64,000 nucleotides of DNA from Micromonospora_J zhanjiangensis (GTDB lineage: Bacteria > Actinomycetota > Actinomycetes > Mycobacteriales > Micromonosporaceae): positions 496,001-560,000 of the forward strand of contig NZ_JBHSBN010000001.1 in the NCBI RefSeq assembly GCF_042650605.1. The letters run 5' to 3'. The notes below the pieces were generated by a model, which saw only the letters and a program-made list of their open reading frames with translations, did no database searches and was not told the origin of the DNA. Shown piece after piece: positions 1 to 11,839 of the stretch. The translations under genes and the position numbers were made by a program. Numbering within the stretch: the first letter of the stretch is position 1; the number at the start of each line of letters is the position of its first letter.

Positions 1-335
1 AGCGCTTCGGTGAGATGGAGTGCTGGGCGATGCAGGCCTACGGTGCCGCGTACGCCCTGCAGGAGCTGCTGACCATCAAGTCCGACGACGTCCTGGGCCG
101 GGTCAAGGTCTACGAGGCGATCGTCAAGGGCGAGAACATCCCCGAGCCGGGCATTCCGGAGTCGTTCAAGGTGTTGCTCAAGGAGCTGCAGTCGCTGTGC
201 CTCAACGTCGAGGTGCTGTCCAGCGACGGTGTGGCCCTGGAAATGCGCGAGACGGACGACGAGGTCTTCCGGGCGGCGGAGGAGTTGGGCATCGACCTGT
301 CCCGGCGTGAGCCGAGCTCGGTCGAGGAAGTATGA
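1..335 (+). CDS. rpoB: RNA polymerase beta subunit, C-terminal fragment
   Basis: This is the 3' end of rpoB, cut by the window edge. The reading frame enters at base 3 and reads RFGEMECWAMQAYGAAYALQ, the near-invariant beta C-terminal clamp region, followed by the LTIKSDD and YEAIVKGENI segments. It ends in the usual actinobacterial short tail (SSVEEV). Beta and beta' form the RNA polymerase active-centre cleft. The rifampicin-binding region lies upstream of the window and cannot be assessed. Confidence 0.97.
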   Translation, partial: RFGEMECWAMQAYGAAYALQELLTIKSDDVLGRVKVYEAIVKGENIPEPGIPESFKVLLKELQSLCLNVEVLSSDGVALEMRETDDEVFRAAEELGIDLSRREPSSVEEV

Positions 336-341
336 GGTGAA

Positions 342-460
342 GGGTTCGGGGGCCGACCGACTGGCTCTGGCGCGGGTTCCGGGGCGTGATGCGGAGCGGA
401 CGCGCCGGAATCCGCGAGGTCGGGCTTGATCCCGACGCGAGTCGGCCGGCCCCCGAACCC
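342..460 (+). promoter_or_regulatory. Candidate three-way-junction RNA in the rpoB-rpoC gap
   Basis: The 175-nt gap between rpoB and rpoC can fold compactly. An outer 21-bp stem pairs 342-362 with 440-460, with one A-C mismatch. It encloses a 17-bp hairpin (371-387 with 400-416, one G-G mismatch, one G-U pair) and a 6-bp hairpin (419-424 with 431-436). There is no U-tract after it, so it is unlikely to be an intrinsic terminator. Possible roles are RNase III processing, mRNA stabilisation or attenuation. The pairing is read from the sequence; the function is inferred. The rpoC ribosome binding site (AGGGGAC at 497-503) lies downstream of the fold. Confidence 0.6.
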
Positions 461-510
461 CGGGCCGAGGAACAGCAGTACTGACGACGACGACATAGGG
501 GACACATAAC

Positions 511-4398
<3,888 letters not shown>

Positions 4399-4415
4399 TC
4401 TGACAGGTTCCGCCC

Positions 4416-4470
4416 GCCGGGCGCGCCGTACGTTCGTTCCGACGACGTGCGGCGCGCCCGGCGTCTTTTT
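4416..4470 (+). terminator. rpoBC intrinsic terminator
   Basis: An 18-bp stem (4416-4433 with 4445-4462, one G-U pair) with an 11-nt loop is followed at once by GTCTTTTTG. This is the best intrinsic terminator in the window. It lies 18 nt after the rpoC stop, so the downstream genes are transcribed separately. Confidence 0.92.
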
Positions 4471-4471
4471 G

Positions 4472-4477
4472 TAGGCT
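4472..4477 (+). promoter_or_regulatory. -10 element TAGGCT, leaderless type
   Basis: TAGGCT lies 6 nt before the GTG at 4484, so transcription would begin at or within a base of the start codon. No ribosome binding site is visible. The same spacing recurs at several single genes in this window. Confidence 0.6.
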
Positions 4478-4483
4478 GGCCGG

Positions 4484-4864
4484 GTGGATGAAGCTGCCCG
4501 GCCGGGGACCGTGCCGGTCGCCGGGCCGGAGGTGCCCAGGCGGCACCCGCTCGATCCGGACCCGGTCCGGTCGACCAAGGCGCGTACCGTGTTCGCGCTC
4601 GGGCTGATGGCGGCGGCGACCGGCCTGTTCGTGGGCGGTCTGATCCCCGCCACGATGGCCCTCGCGCTGGCCGGACAGGCGCGCCGGGAGGCGTACGCGT
4701 CGGGGGGTTATCTCACCGGCGCGGCGTGGCTGCGCCGCGGTGAGCGGCTGGCCTGGACGGGCCTCGCGCTCGCCGCGACCACCGTGGTGGTCGCGGTGGT
4801 GATCGGGGTGATCCACCTGGCCGGCAGCCCGCTCGGGCGGGACTACGCGCCGACGTTCGACTGA
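4484..4864 (+). CDS. Small two-TM membrane protein, unknown function
   Basis: A 126-residue protein. An acidic/proline N-terminus (about 25 residues, with PRRHPLDPDPVRSTKAR) is followed by two hydrophobic segments at about 35-60 and 87-112, separated by a basic loop (QARREAYASGGYL). The start is set by the -10 element TAGGCT immediately upstream. It lies between the rpoC terminator and a second small membrane protein on the same strand. I do not recognise a family; the layout resembles actinobacterial DUF4190-like proteins, but that is a guess. Confidence 0.75.
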   Translation: MDEAARPGTVPVAGPEVPRRHPLDPDPVRSTKARTVFALGLMAAATGLFVGGLIPATMALALAGQARREAYASGGYLTGAAWLRRGERLAWTGLALAATTVVVAVVIGVIHLAGSPLGRDYAPTFD

Positions 4865-5039
4865 GGTGCCCGGCGCGGGTCGACCGCCACCGGCGGGACG
4901 GTAGCCTGAATCTTGACAACTCGCCGCCCGTGCGACGGTGGTGCCGTTCCGTCCGGTTCCGCCGGAGCAGCCGACCCGGGACGGCGACGACGCCGATCCG
5001 GAGCACCGCTGGGGTGTGACCGGTTTCCGAGGGGGTTCC

Positions 5040-5561
5040 GTGACGCAGCAGGCGCCGCCGCCGGAGGGCGGGTTCGGGCCGCCGCAGCCGACGTATCCCT
5101 TCGGGCCGCCGGGTGGTGTCGCACCGCCGGCCGCGGTGCCGCCGCCGCCGCGCGAGGCGCAGCGACCGCCGCGACGGGTCGAGGCGGTCCCCGGTACGCC
5201 GTTCGGGCTGGTGCATCTCGACGTGCCGCCGGTCACCTCCGGCCCCGCGGTCGCGGCGCTGATCACCGGCATCGCCTCGGCCGGGGTGGCGCTGCTGGTC
5301 GGCTGCTTCGGCGTGGTCGGCGCCCGGGCCGGCTGGGGCGGTTGGGTGGCGGGCGCCTTCGCGATGCTGGCCGGCCTGCTGGGCGCCGCCGCGGTGGCGT
5401 TGGCGCTGTTCGCCCGTCGGCAGATCCGCCGGCCGGCGCCGCCGCCCGGCATCCGGTTCGCCGGCGTCAAGCTGGCCACCGCCGGGCTGGTCTGTGGTGC
5501 GGTCGGGCTGGGCGGTACGGCGTTGGCGATGGGCCTGGCCCTGTTGCTCCAGCTCGGTTGA
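5040..5561 (+). CDS. Proline-rich four-TM membrane protein, unknown function
   Basis: A 173-residue protein. The first ~55 residues are proline-rich and probably cytoplasmic (QQAPPPEGGFGPPQPTYPFG), followed by about four hydrophobic helices rich in Ala, Gly and Val. GTG 5040 is chosen because GAGGGGG lies just upstream. GTG 4938 in the same frame would add 34 charged residues and cannot be excluded: a TAGCCT at 4902-4907 could serve as the -10 element for either. Tandem with the preceding membrane protein and possibly functionally linked to it. No catalytic motif is visible. Confidence 0.72.
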   Translation: MTQQAPPPEGGFGPPQPTYPFGPPGGVAPPAAVPPPPREAQRPPRRVEAVPGTPFGLVHLDVPPVTSGPAVAALITGIASAGVALLVGCFGVVGARAGWGGWVAGAFAMLAGLLGAAAVALALFARRQIRRPAPPPGIRFAGVKLATAGLVCGAVGLGGTALAMGLALLLQLG

Positions 5562-6047
5562 CCCGGCCATGTCCCCGAATGTCCCAGGCTCGGTCGGGTC
5601 GGGCGTCCGGTACGCGGTAGACTGGTCGTCTGGAGTTGCTGCCGAAAATCGAATCCGTCGACTCCGTGACGGGCGGTCGGTTCGGACGGGACCGGATGGG
5701 GGCTGTGTCCCAGTTCTCCCCGGCTCCGTTTTGACCTGAGCCCGCACGGTAGGTAGTCTTTCTCTGTGCTCGGGTCATCCTGGGTCACTCGTGCGTGCGC
5801 TCGCGCCGATCGTCGGGATAGGGCGCCGCGCCACGCGACAATGTCAGATGGCCCGCCTGATTGCGGTGCGGGCACACCGGAGCACGCGACAGCGTGCGCC
5901 GGAACCGCGAACCGGGCGACACGCCCGACCGCGGGTACCGGGGCCACCGACGGGGGTCCCGGCGGAATGTAGGAGAACCGCCCACCAGGGTCGGTTAACA
6001 GGAAACGGCGCGGCCGCTGAGGCGGCCGAAGGGAGCGGAGAAACCCG
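5562..6047 (+). promoter_or_regulatory. Promoter region and long structured leader of the str operon
   Basis: No gene is seen in this 486-nt gap. After the promoter at 5731-5759, the ~280-nt untranslated leader has three clear hairpins: 5851-5856 with 5868-5873; 5877-5887 with 5892-5902 (11 positions, one A-G mismatch, GACA loop); and 5913-5918 with 5922-5927 (ACA loop). The last one begins a 20-nt block at 5916-5935 that recurs exactly in the rpsJ leader. A second -10-like TAGACT at 5618-5623 has no convincing -35. Leader-mediated autoregulation by a ribosomal protein is a reasonable inference. Confidence 0.65.
5731..5759 (+). promoter_or_regulatory. Principal-sigma promoter of rpsL-rpsG-fusA(-tuf)
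   Basis: TTGACC (5731-5736), a 17-bp spacer and TAGTCT (5754-5759) match the housekeeping actinobacterial promoter consensus closely. The predicted start of transcription is near 5766. The rplM promoter in this window has the same -35 and spacer length. Confidence 0.85.
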
Positions 6048-6422
6048 GTGCCCACGATCCAGCAGTTGGTCCGCAAGGGCCGCCAAGCGAAGACGACCAA
6101 GACCAAGACGCCGGCGCTCAAGGGGAGCCCGCAGCGGCGCGGTGTGTGCACGCGCGTCTACACCACCACCCCGAAGAAGCCGAACTCGGCGCTGCGCAAG
6201 GTCGCTCGCGTGAAGCTGAGCAGCCAGATCGAGGTGACCGCGTACATCCCCGGCGTCGGCCACAACCTGCAGGAGCACTCGATCGTGCTCGTCCGCGGCG
6301 GCCGGGTGAAGGACCTCCCTGGCGTCCGTTACAAGATCGTTCGCGGTTCGCTGGACACCCAGGGTGTCCGCAACCGCAAGCAGGCGCGCAGCCGTTACGG
6401 CGCAAAGAAGGAGAAGAGCTGA
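6048..6422 (+). CDS. rpsL: 30S ribosomal protein S12
   Basis: A 124-residue S12, a decoding-centre protein. The conserved TTPKKPNSALRKVARVKL and GGRVKDLPGVRYKIVRG loops are intact, with Lys at the two classical streptomycin-resistance positions, so the allele looks wild type. The start is GTG 6048 (VPTIQQLVRKGR), preceded by GGGAGCGGAG. First gene of the str operon; rpsG starts 1 nt after its stop. Confidence 0.98.
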   Translation: MPTIQQLVRKGRQAKTTKTKTPALKGSPQRRGVCTRVYTTTPKKPNSALRKVARVKLSSQIEVTAYIPGVGHNLQEHSIVLVRGGRVKDLPGVRYKIVRGSLDTQGVRNRKQARSRYGAKKEKS

Positions 6423-6423
6423 C

Positions 6424-6894
6424 ATGCCTCGTAAGGGCCCCGCTCCTCGTCGGCCGCTGGTCGCTGACCCGGTGTACAACTCGCCGTTGGTCACCCAGTT
6501 GGTCAACAAGATCCTTCTTCGTGGCAAGCGTGCGCTCGCCGAGCGCATCGTCTACGGCGCGCTGGAGGGCTGCCGGGAGAAGACCGGCACCGACCCCGTC
6601 GTCACCCTCAAGCGGGCGATGGACAACGTGAAGCCGACCTTGGAGGTCCGCAGCCGCCGGGTGGGTGGCGCCACCTACCAGGTGCCGGTCGAGGTCCGTC
6701 CGTCCCGGGCGACCACGCTCGGGCTGCGCTGGCTGGTCACCTACTCCAAGGCCCGCCGGGAGAAGACCATGATCGAGCGGCTGATGAACGAGCTGCTCGA
6801 CGCGAGCAACGGTCTTGGTGCCGCCGTCAAGCGGCGCGAGGACACCCACAAGATGGCCGAGTCCAACAAGGCCTTCGCGCACTACCGCTGGTAA
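6424..6894 (+). CDS. rpsG: 30S ribosomal protein S7
   Basis: A 156-residue S7, the primary 16S rRNA-binding protein of the 30S head. It has the MPRKGPAPRR start, the SRRVGGATYQVPVEV beta-hairpin and the actinobacterial C-terminus ending FAHYRW. It begins one base after rpsL and is surely coupled to it. In E. coli S7 is the autoregulator of the str operon; whether it acts on the leader here is unknown. Confidence 0.98.
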   Translation: MPRKGPAPRRPLVADPVYNSPLVTQLVNKILLRGKRALAERIVYGALEGCREKTGTDPVVTLKRAMDNVKPTLEVRSRRVGGATYQVPVEVRPSRATTLGLRWLVTYSKARREKTMIERLMNELLDASNGLGAAVKRREDTHKMAESNKAFAHYRW

Positions 6895-6999
6895 CCGACC
6901 GGGCCGCGGCGGGGCCGTCCGGCTCCGCCGCGCCGCATGGGTAGTGGGCCGAAGGCCCCCATGGCTGTTCGAGAGCCGCAGGCTCTGAAGGGATTTGAA

Positions 7000-9105
7000 G
7001 TGGCCGCCGCAGACGCGCTCGCCAAGGTACGCAACATCGGCATCATGGCGCACATCGATGCCGGTAAGACCACCACCACTGAGCGGATCCTGTTCTACAC
7101 CGGCATCACCTACAAGATCGGTGAGGTCCACGAGGGCGCCGCCGTCATGGACTGGATGGAGCAGGAGCAGGAGCGGGGGATCACCATCACCTCCGCCGCC
7201 ACCAAGTGTGAGTGGAAGGGCTACACGATCCAGATCATCGACACCCCGGGCCACGTCGACTTCACCGTCGAGGTGGAGCGTTCGCTGCGGGTGCTCGACG
7301 GTGCGGTCGCCGTCTACGACGGTGTGGCCGGTGTGGAGCCGCAGACCGAGAACGTCTGGCGGCAGGCGGACAAGTACAACGTCCCCAGGATGTGCTTCGT
7401 CAACAAGCTCGACCGGACCGGTGCCGACTTCTTCCGCTGCGTGCAGATGATGATCGACCGGCTGAACGCCACCCCGCTCGTGCTGCAGATCCCGATCGGC
7501 GCCGAGTCCGACTTCATCGGCGTCGTCGACCTGGTCGAGATGCGCGCGCTGACCTGGCGTGGCGAGACGGCCAAGGGTGAGGACTACGCGGTCGAGGAGA
7601 TTCCGGCCGACCTCGCCGACAGTGCCGCCGAGTGGCGCGAGAAGCTGCTCGATACGCTGTCCAGCGCTGACGACGCGTTCACGGAGAAGTACCTGGAGTC
7701 CCTGGACGGTGCGGAACTCTCCAGCGACGAGATCAAGGCCGCCATCCGGCGTGCCACGATCGCGGGCAAGGCCAACCCCGTCCTGACCGGCACCGCGTTC
7801 AAGAACAAGGGCATTCAGCCCATGCTCGACGCGGTGGTCGCGTACCTGCCGTCGCCGCTGGACGTTCCGGCGATCGAGGGCACGGCGACCGACGGTGAGA
7901 CGCCGCTGCAGCGGATGCCCTCGATCTCGGAGCCGTTCTCGGCGCTGGCGTTCAAGATCCAGACGGACAAACACCTGGGCAAGCTCACCTACGTCCGGAT
8001 CTACTCCGGCACGCTCGAATCCGGTTCGCAGGTGATCAATTCCACCAAGGACCGCAAAGAGCGGATCGGCAAGATCTACCAGATGCACGCCAACAAGCGC
8101 GAGGAACGGTCGAGCGCGCAGGCTGGCGACATCATCGCCGTGCAGGGTCTGAAGCAGACCACCACCGGTGACACCCTCTGCGACCCGGCCAACCCGGTGA
8201 TCCTGGAGTCGATGACCTTCCCCGAGCCGGTCATCGAGGTGGCGATCGAGCCCAAGACCAAGGCCGACCAGGAGAAGCTCAGCACCGCCATCCAGCGGCT
8301 CGCCGAGGAGGACCCGACCTTCCGGGTCAAGCTCGACGAGCAGACCGGTCAGACGGTCATCTCCGGCATGGGCGAGCTGCACCTGGACATCCTGGTCGAC
8401 CGGATGCGCCGCGAGTTCAACGTCGAGGCCAACATCGGTAAGCCGCAGGTGGCGTACCGCGAGACGATCCGCCGCAAGGTGGACAAGATCGAGTACACCC
8501 ACAAGAAGCAGACCGGTGGATCGGGTCAGTACGCCCGGGTCATCGTCAGCCTGGAGCCGCTGCCGCTGGGCAACGACGCGCCGACGTACGAGTTCGCCAA
8601 TGCCGTCACCGGTGGCCGCGTGCCGCGGGAGTTCATCCCGTCGGTGGACGCCGGGGCCCAGGACGCCATGCAGTACGGCATCCTCGCCGGCTTCCCGCTG
8701 GTCGGTCTCAAGCTGACGCTGCTGGACGGTCAGTACCACGAGGTCGACTCGTCGGAAATGGCCTTCAAGATCGCCGGTTCGATGGTGCTCAAGGACGCGG
8801 CCCGCAAGGCCGACCCGGCGCTGCTCGAACCGATGATGTCCGTCGAGGTCACGACGCCCGAGGAGAACATGGGCGACGTGATCGGCGACCTCAACTCCCG
8901 TCGCGGCATCATCCAGGCGATGGAGGAGCGCAGCGGCGCTCGCGTCGTCCGGGCCCTGGTGCCGCTGTCGGAGATGTTCGGCTACGTCGGCGACCTGCGG
9001 TCGAAGACCCAGGGCCGGGCGAGCTACAGCATGCAGTTCGACTCCTACGCCGAGGTTCCGCAGAACGTGGCAAAGGAGATCATCGCGAAGGCGACTGGCG
9101 AGTAG
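7000..9105 (+). CDS. fusA: Elongation factor G
   Basis: A 701-residue translocase GTPase. The G1 motif is AHIDAGKT (17-24), G3 is DTPGH (81-85) and G4 is NKLD (135-138). The C-terminal domain IV/V motifs GGSGQYARVIV and PEENMGDVIGDLNSRRG are present. GTG 7000 is chosen (VAAADALAKVRNIGIMAHID) because GAAGGGA precedes it and the length matches mycobacterial EF-G. An upstream in-frame ATG (6937 or 6961) would add non-conserved residues. It lies 105 nt after rpsG, within the str operon. Confidence 0.97.
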   Translation: MAAADALAKVRNIGIMAHIDAGKTTTTERILFYTGITYKIGEVHEGAAVMDWMEQEQERGITITSAATKCEWKGYTIQIIDTPGHVDFTVEVERSLRVLDGAVAVYDGVAGVEPQTENVWRQADKYNVPRMCFVNKLDRTGADFFRCVQMMIDRLNATPLVLQIPIGAESDFIGVVDLVEMRALTWRGETAKGEDYAVEEIPADLADSAAEWREKLLDTLSSADDAFTEKYLESLDGAELSSDEIKAAIRRATIAGKANPVLTGTAFKNKGIQPMLDAVVAYLPSPLDVPAIEGTATDGETPLQRMPSISEPFSALAFKIQTDKHLGKLTYVRIYSGTLESGSQVINSTKDRKERIGKIYQMHANKREERSSAQAGDIIAVQGLKQTTTGDTLCDPANPVILESMTFPEPVIEVAIEPKTKADQEKLSTAIQRLAEEDPTFRVKLDEQTGQTVISGMGELHLDILVDRMRREFNVEANIGKPQVAYRETIRRKVDKIEYTHKKQTGGSGQYARVIVSLEPLPLGNDAPTYEFANAVTGGRVPREFIPSVDAGAQDAMQYGILAGFPLVGLKLTLLDGQYHEVDSSEMAFKIAGSMVLKDAARKADPALLEPMMSVEVTTPEENMGDVIGDLNSRRGIIQAMEERSGARVVRALVPLSEMFGYVGDLRSKTQGRASYSMQFDSYAEVPQNVAKEIIAKATGE

Positions 9106-9361
9106 TCGGCGCCGGTCTGCTGGGCCGGTGATACCGCGAGGGTCGCGGACGGGTAATCTCGCCCGCGACCTTCACGGGCCGGGCTGTACGCACCAGGCCT
9201 GAAGGTTTCACCGCCGCAAGACAAACGCGGCCCGGTCGGTCGAGTGCCGACCGGACCGCCAGGTTCTTCCCGGCCACCCGGTCGGAAAGGCTGTCGACAG
9301 AGTCCCTGACGCCGAACGGCGTGCCGGGCGTACGAACAGAGAAGTCCACAGGAGGACACCA
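9106..9361 (+). other. fusA-tuf intergenic leader with hairpins
   Basis: This 256-nt gap holds no gene. Two perfect 8-bp hairpins are visible: GGTCGCGG (9141-9148) with CCGCGACC (9163-9170), and CCGGTCGG (9234-9241) with CCGACCGG (9249-9256). Neither is followed by a T-run. They suggest processing, or a separate tuf transcript in addition to read-through from fusA. No consensus promoter was found. The tuf ribosome binding site AGGAGG lies about 4-6 nt before the GTG at 9362. Confidence 0.45.
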
Positions 9362-10555
9362 GTGGCGAAGGCGAAGTTCGAGCGGACTAAGCCGCACGTC
9401 AACATCGGCACCATTGGTCACATTGACCACGGTAAGACGACGCTGACGGCGGCCATCACGAAGGTCCTGCACGACCGTTACCCGGATGTCAACCCCTACA
9501 CGCCGTTCGACCAGATCGACAAGGCGCCGGAGGAGAAGTCCCGGGGTATCACCATCTCGATTTCTCACGTCGAGTACCAGACCGAGGCGCGGCACTACGC
9601 GCACGTCGACTGCCCCGGGCACGCCGACTACATCAAGAACATGATCACCGGTGCGGCGCAGATGGACGGCGCCATCCTGGTGGTCGCGGCGACCGACGGC
9701 CCGATGCCGCAGACCCGCGAGCACGTGCTGCTGGCCCGCCAGGTCGGCGTGCCGTACATCGTCGTGGCGCTGAACAAGAGCGACATGGTGGACGACGAGG
9801 AGCTGCTCGAGCTCGTCGAGCTCGAGGTCCGTGAGCTGCTGTCGTCGCAGGAGTACCCGGGTGACGACCTGCCGGTCGTCCGGGTCTCGGCGCTGAAGGC
9901 GCTCGAGGGCGAGCCCGAGTGGACCGACAAGCTCATGGAGCTGATGAACGCGGTGGACACCGCGATTCCGCAGCCGGAGCGGGAGACCGAGAAGCCGTTC
10001 CTCATGCCCATCGAGGACGTCTTCACGATCACCGGTCGGGGCACCGTGGTCACCGGCCGCGCCGAGCGCGGCATCCTCAAGCCCAACGAGGAGGTGGAGA
10101 TCGTCGGCATCAAGGAGAAGTCGATGAAGACGACCTGCACCGGTATCGAGATGTTCCGCAAGCTGCTCGACGAGGCCCGCGCGGGCGAGAACGTCGGTCT
10201 GCTGCTGCGGGGTATCAAGCGCGAGGACGTCGAGCGCGGCATGGTGGTCGTCAAGCCCGGCACCACCACCCCGCACACGGAGTTCGAGGCGACCGTCTAC
10301 ATCCTCTCCAAGGAGGAGGGCGGCCGGCACACCCCGTTCTTCCAGAACTACCGTCCGCAGTTCTACTTCCGGACCACGGACGTCACCGGCGTCGTCACGC
10401 TGCCCGAGGGCACCGAGATGGTCATGCCGGGCGACAACACCTCGATGGCCGTCAAGCTCATCCAGCCGATCGCGATGGAGGACAACCTCAAGTTCGCGAT
10501 CCGCGAGGGTGGTCGTACGGTCGGCGCGGGTCGCGTCACCAAGATTATCAAGTGA
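9362..10555 (+). CDS. tuf: Elongation factor Tu
   Basis: A 397-residue EF-Tu. GHIDHGKT is at 19-26, DCPGH at 83-87 and NKSD at 138-141. Domain II/III motifs include EMFRKLLDEARAGENVG and TDVTGVVTLPEGTEMVMPGD. The start is GTG 9362 after a strong AGGAGG. It delivers aminoacyl-tRNA to the ribosome. Last gene of the str operon. Confidence 0.98.
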   Translation: MAKAKFERTKPHVNIGTIGHIDHGKTTLTAAITKVLHDRYPDVNPYTPFDQIDKAPEEKSRGITISISHVEYQTEARHYAHVDCPGHADYIKNMITGAAQMDGAILVVAATDGPMPQTREHVLLARQVGVPYIVVALNKSDMVDDEELLELVELEVRELLSSQEYPGDDLPVVRVSALKALEGEPEWTDKLMELMNAVDTAIPQPERETEKPFLMPIEDVFTITGRGTVVTGRAERGILKPNEEVEIVGIKEKSMKTTCTGIEMFRKLLDEARAGENVGLLLRGIKREDVERGMVVVKPGTTTPHTEFEATVYILSKEEGGRHTPFFQNYRPQFYFRTTDVTGVVTLPEGTEMVMPGDNTSMAVKLIQPIAMEDNLKFAIREGGRTVGAGRVTKIIK

Positions 10556-10853
10556 GTAAGGTAACCCCGATTAGCGTTGCCGCTGCATAGTGCGGCATAC
10601 TAGTCAGGTTGCGTAGGCGACGGGTGGTTGGCGGCCCTGTGCGGTCAACCACCCGCGCCCGGCGCGGGCGACAGCAAGACGTGCCCGGCGCCTCCGATCC
10701 ACCACGCGGACTGGGATCGCTCCGGTTATCTGGGGCGGAGCATGTCCAACGGGCGCGACACGCCCGACCGCGGGGGTCGGACCAAGTGGGACTGCGTCAC
10801 ACGGCGTCAGCGCCCGCAACACAGCGGCATCGAGAGAAGGAACAGAAGCCACC
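10556..10853 (+). promoter_or_regulatory. tuf-rpsJ intergenic region: S10-operon leader
   Basis: This 298-nt gap has no gene. A perfect 10-bp hairpin (10621-10630 with 10646-10655) may end tuf transcripts, although no T-run follows. A CATACT hexamer at 10596-10601 after a TG is a weak -10 candidate. Further on, GGGCG-CGACA-CGCCC (10751-10765) forms a hairpin that starts the 20-nt block at 10755-10774 shared with the rpsL leader. An alternative hairpin, 10764-10769 with 10775-10780, shares two bases with it, so the two are mutually exclusive. A GAGAGAAGGAAC ribosome binding site precedes rpsJ. Confidence 0.55.
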
Positions 10854-11162
10854 ATGGCGGGACAGAAGATCCGCATCCGGCTCAAGGCCTATGACCACGA
10901 GGTCGTCGACTCCTCGGCGCGGAAGATCGTCGAGACGGTGACGCGCACCGGGGCGCAGGTCGCGGGCCCGGTGCCGCTGCCCACGGAGATCAACCGTTTC
11001 TGCGTGATCCGTTCGCCGCACAAGTACAAGGACTCGCGCGAGCACTTCGAGATGCGTACGCACAAGCGGCTCATCGACATCATCGACCCGACTCCCAAGA
11101 CGGTCGACTCGCTCATGCGCCTCGACCTGCCGGCTGGCGTCGACATCGAGATCAAGCTGTAG
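10854..11162 (+). CDS. rpsJ: 30S ribosomal protein S10
   Basis: A 102-residue S10 (NusE), which also links ribosomes to the antitermination machinery. It has the typical [19 protein letters not shown] start and the VRGPVPLPT-type loop (here [20 protein letters not shown]). First gene of the S10-spc superoperon; rplC follows after 11 nt. Confidence 0.98.
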
Positions 11163-11173
11163 GGACCGGACTA

Positions 11174-11839
11174 ATGGACAGGCAAGTTAAGGGGATCCTG
11201 GGCGCCAAGCTCGGCATGACCCAGGTCTGGGACAACAACCGCGTTGTCCCGGTGACCGTGGTGCAGGCCGGCCCGTGTGTCGTGAGCCAGGTCCGTACCG
11301 CCGACAAGGACGGCTACGCGGCGATCCAGTTGGCGTACGGCGCGGTCGACCCGCGCAAGGTCAAGAAGCCGCTCCGCGGCCACTACGCCAAGGCGGACGT
11401 GGCGCCGCGCCGACACATCGTCGAGCTGCGCACCACCGACGCGGGCGAGTACGAGCTCGGCCAGGAGGTCACCGTCGAGGCGTTCGCCGAGGGTTCGGCG
11501 ATCGACGTGACCGGCAAGACCAAGGGCAAGGGCTTCGCCGGTGTGATGAAGCGGCACGGCTTCCACGGTCTGCGCGCGAGCCACGGTGTCGAGCGCAAGC
11601 ACCGCTCGCCCGGCTCGATCGGCGCCTGCGCCACCCCGGGTCGCGTCTTCAAGGGCGTCCGGATGGCCGGTCGGATGGGTGGCGTGCGGTTCACCGTGCA
11701 GAACCTGAAGATCCAGGCCGTCGACACCGAGAACAACCTGATCCTGGTCCGGGGCGCGATCCCCGGCCCGAAGGGCGCGTTGGTCCTGGTCCGCAGCGCG
11801 GCCAAGGCCCAGGTGAAGAGGGGCGGTGGCGCGAAGTGA
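11174..11839 (+). CDS. rplC: 50S ribosomal protein L3
   Basis: A 221-residue L3 with the signature GILGAKLGMTQVWD at the N-terminus and the GVMKRHGFHGLRASHGVERKH loop that reaches toward the peptidyl-transferase centre. The stop codon overlaps the rplD start (GTGA), so the two are translationally coupled. Confidence 0.98.
   Translation: MDRQVKGILGAKLGMTQVWDNNRVVPVTVVQAGPCVVSQVRTADKDGYAAIQLAYGAVDPRKVKKPLRGHYAKADVAPRRHIVELRTTDAGEYELGQEVTVEAFAEGSAIDVTGKTKGKGFAGVMKRHGFHGLRASHGVERKHRSPGSIGACATPGRVFKGVRMAGRMGGVRFTVQNLKIQAVDTENNLILVRGAIPGPKGALVLVRSAAKAQVKRGGGAK

Noticed and set aside
6937..6999. Upstream in-frame ATG codons for fusA
   Set aside because: They would add 13-21 residues not found in EF-G; GTG 7000 has a good ribosome binding site and gives the family length.
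10621..10655. 10-bp hairpin after tuf as a definite terminator
   Set aside because: It has no T-run and may equally be part of the rpsJ leader; left as part of the leader description.
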